A stretch of DNA of 64,000 nt. Origin: Tritrichomonas musculus (Eukaryota > Parabasalia > Tritrichomonadida > Tritrichomonadidae). The stretch spans positions 186,001 through 250,000 of the forward strand of contig JAPFFF010000071.1 of the NCBI GenBank assembly GCA_039105265.1, written 5' to 3'. The notes under the pieces are model-generated. The model ran no database searches. It was not told where the DNA came from and saw only the letters and a list, made by a program, of their open reading frames with translations. The position numbers and the translations under genes were made by a program. Positions within the stretch are counted from its first letter, which is position 1, and each line of letters opens with the position of its first letter. Below, in pieces: positions 53,978-61,367 of this stretch.

Positions 53978-54656
53978 TTGGAAGTGGCTTTGTGCAACCG
54001 TTTACTGCCTGAATGCTGGCAGCAGTTCAACTTCTACTTCATCGCTACTACTTTGAGGAAAAACAAATGTGATGATTTTGAAAGCGTCCTTATCAGACAG
54101 AGGATAGAGCTGCACGAAATGAAAGTTGAGATTGAAGAGATTAAAGCAGAGATTGAGGATTTGAGGAATGTGATTTCTAGGATTTTGCATTGAATATTCA
54201 AAGAACGAAGAAGAAACGACAGCCGGCGTCATTGGATATCAAAGTAGTGCAACTGAAATAATTATTCCACGCTCGATCAATCATGAATCGAAAGAATACA
54301 TTGTGACAAGCATCTCAGTTGGAGCATTTTATTATTCTTACATCAGATCAGTTTCATTTGAACCAAATTCTGAACTTCGAGCAATCGAAAAAGATGCATT
54401 CTCATATTCGAATCTTGCGCGCATCCAGATTCCATCGCACGTCAGACAAATTTATGAGCATGCTTTTTTATGTTGCAAACAACTCGTTCGGATTGAATTT
54501 GAACCAAATTCTGAACTTCTAACAATTGGAGAAGATGCATTCTCATGTTCAAGTCTTGCAAGCATCCCGATTCCTGAAAGCGTCCTTATCAGACAGAGGA
54601 TAGATCTTGCAAGATTTGAAAATGAGAATGCTTTTTTTCGATTGTCTGAAGTTTAG
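53978..54656 (+). pseudogene. Short decayed LRR_5 gene with coiled-coil remnant
   Basis: A 71-codon segment ending in a coiled coil (EMKVEIEEIKAEIEDLRNVI) is followed, in another frame from about 54,193, by the typical lead-in EEETTAGVIGYQSSATEIII and PRSINHESKEYIVTSI, then three LRR_5 repeats. It ends at 54,656 by running into a second copy of a 29-bp segment that also lies in the coiled-coil part. There is no start codon for the LRR frame. Confidence 0.7.
54080..54604 (+). repeat. 29-bp direct repeat pair inside the short LRR pseudogene
   Basis: GAAAGCGTCCTTATCAGACA and the next nine bases occur at 54,080-54,108 and 54,576-54,604, with 467 bp between them. In the second copy it replaces the expected LRR continuation, so it marks a rearrangement. 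Confidence 0.9.
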
Positions 54657-54949
54657 AATTTGTTTCAAACTCAACTCGGGAAAGTTTGCAGCAATTTGCA
54701 AAAGCACCATCACACATTTGTAACTTTCGAACATGTGAATGCATACGCACCGATTATTGATTGGATTTTTATTTCCCAATCAAATTTGAATGAATTTTTT
54801 AATATATTTTTTTTGCAATAATTGAGTTATATTAATTTTTTGATTTATAAGTTGCCATCAATTTAAGATTATCAATTTAATTGTATTTTTTATTATTAGT
54901 TTTTATGTTTATATATATATTCCATAATATTCAATCTATGCAAACTCAT
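54657..54949. other. Spacer between two convergent LRR pseudogenes
   Basis: AT-rich from about 54,780. The first 120 bp may still be decayed coding sequence. No gene is supported. Confidence 0.4.
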
Positions 54950-56021
54950 TTGATTGAATGTTTTTTAAAAAAATTGGGAGAAAGTGATGAGCATCCAAAA
55001 AAAGCATTTTTACCAATATTATTTGCATAAGGTGGAATGAATATTTTCTTCAATGTTGTGCATTCAAAGAAAGATCGTTATCCAATTACTGTAACAGATG
55101 GAGGAATTGATATTTCAATTAATGATGAGCATCCACAAAAAGTTCCATATTTTATACTTGTAATTGAAGAAGGAATTGATATTTCTGATAATGATTGACA
55201 TTCAGAAAATGCATAAATTTTCTCTTGAAAACTTCTTTGAAATGCTCTCCATTTTCTTTTCAAAACTTTGAAATTTCTTTTCATATAAAGATTCAATTTT
55301 GGCAACTTTTTCTTTCAATTTATTCATTTCAATTTCTTCTTCTTCTTGTGAATTTTGTTGTTCAATGATGCTCTCAATTAAATTGGTTTCAATACAACTT
55401 AATCCGATACTGTCAATTTTATTAATAACCTCTTCATAAAAACGTTTCCTGCCTGCTTGACTCAAATTAAATAATGGAATCAATACGAATACTTCCTTCT
55501 TTCTTTTATAAAGAATTTGAATTAGAAAGTCAACAATTTGTTGTTCCAGTTTATCGTTTAATCTTTGTTTCCTAAAACGTTTTGAAAGTATCCGATAAAG
55601 TTGTGAAATTGTCAATGATAATAAACGGTCGTCGGTAATAATATGTTCAATTCTGTTACAAATGTATTTTTCATGCTCTTCATAAAGACTTTCGCTATGC
55701 GAAAATATTTCATCAAGTATTTCTTGTTCATTTTTTCTTCATTTATGTATTTATAGGTTATTTTACTTAAGATTGGGATTTCAAATTTATGGGATAAAAA
55801 TTGAATCAAAAAAACATTGATAGGTGTAATATCTTCATTTTGAATAATTTAATAAAAGCTGCAATTGTTTCTTTTGGATGCTGTAATTTTGGATCAAATT
55901 CGTCGATGATATAAATCGGCTCTTCTTTATTCTGTCCTTCGTGTAATGAATAGTTCGAATACCGACAAAACAAATTTTCATTAATCTCAAATCGTATATC
56001 TGCATAAACGAAATGAATCAT
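54950..56021 (-). pseudogene. BTB-like / coiled-coil / LRR_5 gene broken by several frameshifts
   Basis: From ATG 56,021 the minus strand encodes a head like that of the 14.6 kb gene (ADIRFEINENLFCRYSNYS and FDPKLQHPKETIAAFIKLFK). Then come KFEIPILSKITYKYINEEK, a helical segment, a coiled coil (EEEEIEMNKLKEKVAKIESL), and LRR_5 repeats SLSEISIPSSITSIKYGTF and SLIEISIPPSVTVIG down to about 54,955. The pieces lie in different frames with changes near 55,810, 55,700 and 55,205, plus a stop near 55,078. Order and spacing are those of one former gene. Confidence 0.75.
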
Positions 56022-56204
56022 GCTTGAAAATAAATAAGCATTCTTTTTCTATGAGATCTCTCAATTTTTTTGACTTACCATTCAAATAAATAAATAAATA
56101 AAAAGTGAACAACAAAACACAATTTTAATAAAACATATATACCCTAGATGCTGAAAAAAATACAATTAATGTAAAAAAAATAACTACATATTGTGTGTTT
56201 CTTT

Positions 56205-59200
56205 TCATTCTATGTTAACTTTGAGGAATATCTCTCTGAGTATCTTCCTGATCTCCTCGCTCGGGTGCAGCACGAGGTCCACGAACATCGGGTAGAGCGA
56301 GTTGAGGTGCCAGCAAGGTCCGCTCTTCCCTTCGTGGAAAGCGTCAGGCAGCGACTCGACGTCCCTCAAGAACGAGAGGTGCTCTTCGAGCTCCTTGTCG
56401 CTCGGGCAGTTAGCGAGTCCCTGCCCGATGCTCCTAGCGACGCTCTTTGTGCACAGCACGGCCGTCTCGCGCTCGAACTTCTCAGAACCTGGCACCAGGT
56501 ACGCGCGCCACATGTCGCTCATCAGGGTGAAGCTGTTTGCATGCGCTGTGACAAACTCCATCTTCATCTTGTCAGACAGCCGCGTGAAGACCTTCAGAAC
56601 GCTCTGCCCGCTTCTCTCTGCGAGCGCTGCATTCCGCGCGCCGAGGTCGGCCATTGTGTGCGCAAAGTCCTCGACCATCCCGTCGGCAATCGGGAAGTCC
56701 TTCTCCACAAAAAGAAGAAGGAGCTTGTCCGCCTCTTGAAGGGTGAAAAGACGGCCGCTCAGCACAAAGAGGCGGCAGTGGCAGTCCTTGTCGATGTCAT
56801 TGCTCGTGAAGAGCTCCGCGCAGTGCTGCACGGCAACCTCCGTCAGCCTCTTGTTCTGCTTCTCGTTGACTGCGAGGTCGACGAAGAGGTTGTAGATCAT
56901 CTCGACCTGGTTCTGCGGAAGAGGAAGAAGCATGAGGAGCGAATCGAGGCTCTTGTGCGTCGTCGGAGGAAGGACCTGCCCGCAGTCGATGCCGGTGATG
57001 AGCGCCTTGATCACGTCGAGCCAGCGCTGAAGAAGCTCGTCGTCAAGATGGCCGCGCTGCGTCGGAATCGTCACCAAAAAGAGGCGGCCAAAGGCGCCAA
57101 AGAGAGACGACTTCGCTGGCTCCTTCTCGAGAAGGAACGAGGCAAGCTGGTCGAGCGTGTCAAACAGCTGAAGCTTAACGTCCCTCGCGAGCTCGAAGCA
57201 CTGGAAGGCCTCCTCGTAGAACTGGAAGGACGAGATCATCGCGTCGCGCTTCTCGCATCCCTTCATGAAGCGCGAGTGCTGCTCAACAAGGCGCGGCCAA
57301 AGCTCGCTCGTCTCGAGCTTGTCCCAGAGGGAGCGTGCGCAGTGCGCAATCTCCTGGAAGAAAAGCTGGTGGGTCGCATCGCGGCAGTGTTCTTCGGATG
57401 ACGATTCGTAAAGGTCAATTATTTGACCAAAGCAAGTTTTGGAGAGGTATGAGAAGACGTCCTGGGGAAGGGACTGTGCATTCGTCATGATGATTGAGAA
57501 GAAGGTCTTGACAGCACACATCGAGACGTCATTTCGGTCATCGTTGATCAGGGGAACACAGGAGCTGAAAATTAGCTTCCACATTGAGGAGGTTTTCACA
57601 AGTGGAATGACATTCCAGAGTTGGTTGAAGGCAGAGAGCGATACATTGGTGTCTGATCGTTGGCTAGTGTATTCAAATAGAAGTTTGATGATCGATGATT
57701 GAATTGTATCATCTAAAGTGAACATTATATCACTGCAAATCACTTGAAGACATTGGAAACCAAGCGAGATAAGACTGTTCTCTTCGACTTGCTCAATGCT
57801 CTCAGAGGAATCAAATAACGAATCACGACTAACTTCAATTTCACTCTCTTTGCCTTTATCACTTTCCACAAGAGCGATGTAGTTGAGAGGAGAAAGCGTT
57901 TTTATAACATAATTCCATCCTTTGTTGATTATTTGACCTTGGGCTGCAAGTAAGGTCTTGTATATTTCTAATATGTTTTTTCTGGATTGTGGACTAGTTT
58001 CTATTACTTGATTCATGAATTGGCAAAGCATAAGTTCACTTTTTGAATTAAATCCTTTTAAGATTATTTTAGATAGGCATGAAACAGCTGAATCATACAT
58101 TCCATCTTCAAAAATAGGAATAAATTTATCTGTTAGCTTTGGCCATAGTTCTTCAAATTTATCAATGTTAAAAATAATTATATCTGAAAATAATGATAAG
58201 CTCCAAGAACGAGCTATTTTACCGCCATTGTGAACAGAAAGTAGTGATGATGTAATTTCTTCAAGCGAGTCAATGTCATGAGATGTAAAATCGAGAGATG
58301 TTGGTTCCCATTGAAATTCGGCTAATGTTGATAATATTTTGTACCAATGGCCTGTAAAATCAGCTGGTGAAGATTGTACGGCATAAGTAAGAGTATTAAA
58401 TGCGTTTTTACGTATTTCTACATGTTGTGACATTAAAACTGTACAGAATGACGAAATAATTGCTCCTCGCGCTTCTTCAAGCTGGAGAGAATAACTAAGT
58501 TCGACAAGAAGATGAAGATTTTGCATTAAAATGTAACAACTATGATCAACAACAGATGTCATCGAAACTGATATGACTATTAAAATGTCCTTCCATATAA
58601 CTGAGACAAGATCTTTAATAGATGGATCAGAATTGAGACATGCTTGAACAAAATAAATAGCGATTTCTATTGGAGCTGAGTATACAAACATTTCATTTGG
58701 TTGATCATAGCCCATCGGACTAAGTGACAATTCAATATTATCTTGATTGACTAAAACATCGCAAAATTCGACCATTATCTGAATTAGTTTATATAAAAGT
58801 TTTGCTTCTGGATCGCAATTCTTGTAAAATCGAAAAATAATATTACTTCGTTTAAAAAGAAATATTCTAAAAAATTGAAGAGAACGAATCCAGTTTGGAA
58901 GTCTCTTGTTTAACTTGCTTAAGTAAGAATTAAAATGATTTGCACATCGTTCTTGCATAGACTCTAGAAAATTGTCCATTGCAGTAACTGAAAAAGAAAG
59001 GATGGCGTCCTGCTTTTCTGCTGCAATCATAGATACTTCAATAAGTTGTAAAAAGTGTGGAGATGATTTTAATAAATCAGAGTGTACAGAAATAATACTT
59101 TCTAGAAGGAAAAATGCTGTATTAATTGAAATATTATGATTACGAACCCAAACAGGATTATCGCCATTACACATCCGAGATAAATCACGTAAAATTAAAT

Positions 59201-59843
59201 AAATAATTCGGTATGTTGGGTTATCAAATGAAATTGTTGTTTCACAAGTCATGCTAAAGCATTCATCAATTTCTCGCTTGTTAACTGGTGACAACGAATC
59301 AGCTGATGACATTGAAAATTGAATAAAGGAATTAAGAATTTGACGAACTGCTGCAACAGCTGCGGTATAAAGCGATTTGTCTTTTGATGAACAAAAAGCT
59401 GAAACTAATGATAAAAGGGATTTAAATATAGGGATTTCTAGAAAACGATTTCCAACGCTTGACGTAACAAATTGAATTATTCGAAGACCAGAATCATAAT
59501 CGATTTCATTTGATACACTTTCCATGGTTTCTACAATTGTTTGTAATGCGTCACCAGTAATAACTTCTGTACTGATACAAGAACACATAGTAGCAATCAA
59601 AGGAGGCCACGATTTCATTGATTTTCGATTGTGTAATATTGCGGAAAAAGCTGAAACTATGGGCGATGACGAATCTTCTATTGGTAAACAAAGATTTGGG
59701 TCTGATAATAAAGCAACTGATTTTGATGCTGGCTCACTAATAACATCTGATGTCATAAAGCCAGTAAACTTTTTTAATTCTGTCTTTAAATCAGCTAAAT
59801 ACTTAAATTGCATTTTATTTTTTTTATAATTTTCATTAACCAT
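56205..59843 (-). CDS. MON2-like armadillo/HEAT trafficking protein
   Basis: 1,212 residues from the ATG at 59,843. The all-helical sequence matches the plan of MON2, a relative of the BIG/Sec7 Arf-GEFs that lacks the Sec7 domain. A DCB-like part (KSWPPLIATMCSCI and TAAVAAVRQIL near residues 80-180) is followed by an HUS-like segment (IYLILRDLSRMCNGDNPVW) and downstream repeats (LWPKLTDKFIPIFEDG). MON2 acts at the trans-Golgi and endosomes in membrane recycling with flippase partners. At about 1,200 residues it is shorter than animal MON2 (about 1,700). The 3' half (56,210 to about 57,650) is markedly GC-rich and creates a 402-codon shadow frame on the plus strand, whereas the 5' half is AT-rich. 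The ending is intact. Confidence 0.75.
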   Translation of the reverse strand: MVNENYKKNKMQFKYLADLKTELKKFTGFMTSDVISEPASKSVALLSDPNLCLPIEDSSSPIVSAFSAILHNRKSMKSWPPLIATMCSCISTEVITGDALQTIVETMESVSNEIDYDSGLRIIQFVTSSVGNRFLEIPIFKSLLSLVSAFCSSKDKSLYTAAVAAVRQILNSFIQFSMSSADSLSPVNKREIDECFSMTCETTISFDNPTYRIIYLILRDLSRMCNGDNPVWVRNHNISINTAFFLLESIISVHSDLLKSSPHFLQLIEVSMIAAEKQDAILSFSVTAMDNFLESMQERCANHFNSYLSKLNKRLPNWIRSLQFFRIFLFKRSNIIFRFYKNCDPEAKLLYKLIQIMVEFCDVLVNQDNIELSLSPMGYDQPNEMFVYSAPIEIAIYFVQACLNSDPSIKDLVSVIWKDILIVISVSMTSVVDHSCYILMQNLHLLVELSYSLQLEEARGAIISSFCTVLMSQHVEIRKNAFNTLTYAVQSSPADFTGHWYKILSTLAEFQWEPTSLDFTSHDIDSLEEITSSLLSVHNGGKIARSWSLSLFSDIIIFNIDKFEELWPKLTDKFIPIFEDGMYDSAVSCLSKIILKGFNSKSELMLCQFMNQVIETSPQSRKNILEIYKTLLAAQGQIINKGWNYVIKTLSPLNYIALVESDKGKESEIEVSRDSLFDSSESIEQVEENSLISLGFQCLQVICSDIMFTLDDTIQSSIIKLLFEYTSQRSDTNVSLSAFNQLWNVIPLVKTSSMWKLIFSSCVPLINDDRNDVSMCAVKTFFSIIMTNAQSLPQDVFSYLSKTCFGQIIDLYESSSEEHCRDATHQLFFQEIAHCARSLWDKLETSELWPRLVEQHSRFMKGCEKRDAMISSFQFYEEAFQCFELARDVKLQLFDTLDQLASFLLEKEPAKSSLFGAFGRLFLVTIPTQRGHLDDELLQRWLDVIKALITGIDCGQVLPPTTHKSLDSLLMLLPLPQNQVEMIYNLFVDLAVNEKQNKRLTEVAVQHCAELFTSNDIDKDCHCRLFVLSGRLFTLQEADKLLLLFVEKDFPIADGMVEDFAHTMADLGARNAALAERSGQSVLKVFTRLSDKMKMEFVTAHANSFTLMSDMWRAYLVPGSEKFERETAVLCTKSVARSIGQGLANCPSDKELEEHLSFLRDVESLPDAFHEGKSGPCWHLNSLYPMFVDLVLHPSEEIRKILREIFLKVNIE

Positions 59844-59859
59844 TTTCACTTTTTAATAA

Positions 59860-59867
59860 GTTTATGA
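59860..59867 (-). promoter_or_regulatory. Inr-like TCATAAAC of the MON2-like gene
   Basis: On the minus strand the A lies 22 nt before the ATG at 59,843. It fits the trichomonad initiator and supports that start. Confidence 0.35.
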
Positions 59868-60210
59868 GATTTGACTCTCTATTCAAATCAAAAAATCTCT
59901 AAAGATTCTTATTTGTTTTTTTGAATAAATATTTAACTATTATAAAGTTAAATTATGAAATTATATTTAATAAACTTTAATATGATATGTGGTTATCGTA
60001 TTAAACTTTTTAAACCCGTAAACTCACTTTTTGATAAAATAATTGAATATAATTTTTCATATCTATATGAATTAATTTGTCGTTAAAGTAATAATTTTTT
60101 AAAAAATTATATATATATTATAACAAATGTAATAATAAATAATAATGAGTTGAAATTTTTAATGAATTTAAAAAAATTGAACTAAATTAATAAACGGTTA
60201 GATTTTAAAT
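59868..60210. other. Divergent AT-rich intergenic region
   Basis: Lies between two divergent genes and must carry both promoters. No palindrome or GC box is seen. Confidence 0.35.
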
Positions 60211-60780
60211 ATGAAATGTTTAATATGCGATCACGATGCAAATCAAAAAGCAAAAAATAAAAATATTCGTCTTTTTTGTGAAATATGCACTAATGGATTC
60301 GAAATGAAAAGGTCAAAATCTATACTGATTATTAATGAAAAAATTCGTAACATTGGAAAACATCTTTCAAATATTTCAGAAATACTTAAAGGATTACCCC
60401 AAAACAAATCAACTTCAGATTCGGAGCCACTTTCCTATCAAACCTCATCTCCAGTATTCACTCCCCCAATTTCAAATTTAAGACCAACTCCAGTATCAAA
60501 AAGTTCATTTAAATTTAAAGGAAAAGTCAGATGTCTTAATCAAAATGAAAAGCAAAGTAGTAGAGAATTAATCTGTCCTTATTGTAAATTAACAATTGAT
60601 AAAGAGCTATATCTTTACCCACTTGTTATTCTAGGATGTCATGATGGTTATTACCATAGGGAATGTTTTGCAAAATTAATGGCAAGTGGTAAAACTAAAT
60701 GCTTAGCATGCAATAAAAGTTTCTTCCAATTAAATAGTAATGACGATGACGATGATGATGATGAGGGAGACTATTTTTGA
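60211..60780 (+). CDS. RING-like zinc-binding protein with acidic tail
   Basis: 189 residues. The N-terminus has CLICDH and FCEIC (two C-x2-C pairs, residues 3-6 and about 24-27), a small zinc knuckle. A Ser/Pro-rich linker occupies about 65-110. Residues about 122-170 form a RING/treble-clef pattern: CPYCK, then GCHDGYYHRECF, then KCLACNKSF. The spacing of Cys and His fits a RING-H2-like or PHD-like finger. The C-terminus is a run of Asp (nine, with Glu). It may be an E3 ligase or an RNA/chromatin factor; the sequence does not decide. The stop is followed by an AT-rich 3' region. Confidence 0.7.
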   Translation: MKCLICDHDANQKAKNKNIRLFCEICTNGFEMKRSKSILIINEKIRNIGKHLSNISEILKGLPQNKSTSDSEPLSYQTSSPVFTPPISNLRPTPVSKSSFKFKGKVRCLNQNEKQSSRELICPYCKLTIDKELYLYPLVILGCHDGYYHRECFAKLMASGKTKCLACNKSFFQLNSNDDDDDDDEGDYF

Positions 60781-61341
60781 GTTTTACTCAATACCAATAT
60801 CAAATTTTTTTAAAATATTTAATTAATTCCAATTGGTATTAAAAGGTTCCAGATATAAAACTTTTTTTTAGAAATAAAATCGAATATATGTTTTAAAAAA
60901 ATTATTAAACCATACAGTGCTTTCTTTTTTTCTTTTTTTTTTTTTTTTTTTTAATTATCAATCATTTGGGTATAAAGCAAAAAACTAACGCATATATATG
61001 TGTACTTAAATGTTAAAGAATTGAATATGTCTTAATTTTTATTTAGTCCTTATTTATTTATGGATATTTTTTTATTTTTGTGTTTTTTTTATTGGTGTAA
61101 AATAATTAATTCAATTTTTAAATTATTAATTCAAATTTAAATAATTATTATTTTTATCGGCTTTGATAAAAATTTATATATTAAATATATTATTAAATAT
61201 AAGTATTTTATAATATATTAATTTTTAAATATAATAAACATTAATAAAATATAAAACATATAGTAAATAAAATATGTAATTAATTAATATCATCAATTTA
61301 ATTGTATTTTTTATCATTTAATATTTTTTATATTACATTTA
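60781..61341. other. AT-rich spacer upstream of the subtilisin gene
   Basis: Contains a long T run near 60,930-60,952 and TA-rich low-complexity DNA. No gene is seen. Confidence 0.45.
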
Positions 61342-61350
61342 TCATTTATT
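61342..61350 (+). promoter_or_regulatory. Inr-like TCATTTATT
   Basis: The A lies 24 nt before the ATG at 61,368, followed by a T tract. It fits the trichomonad initiator. Confidence 0.35.
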
Positions 61351-61367
61351 TTTTTTTTTAGTTATTC

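Noticed and set aside
56193-57401. 402-codon plus-strand open frame
   Set aside because: It lies antisense to the GC-rich half of the MON2-like gene, is Arg/Glu/Leu-rich in the way GC-rich shadows are, and has no domain.
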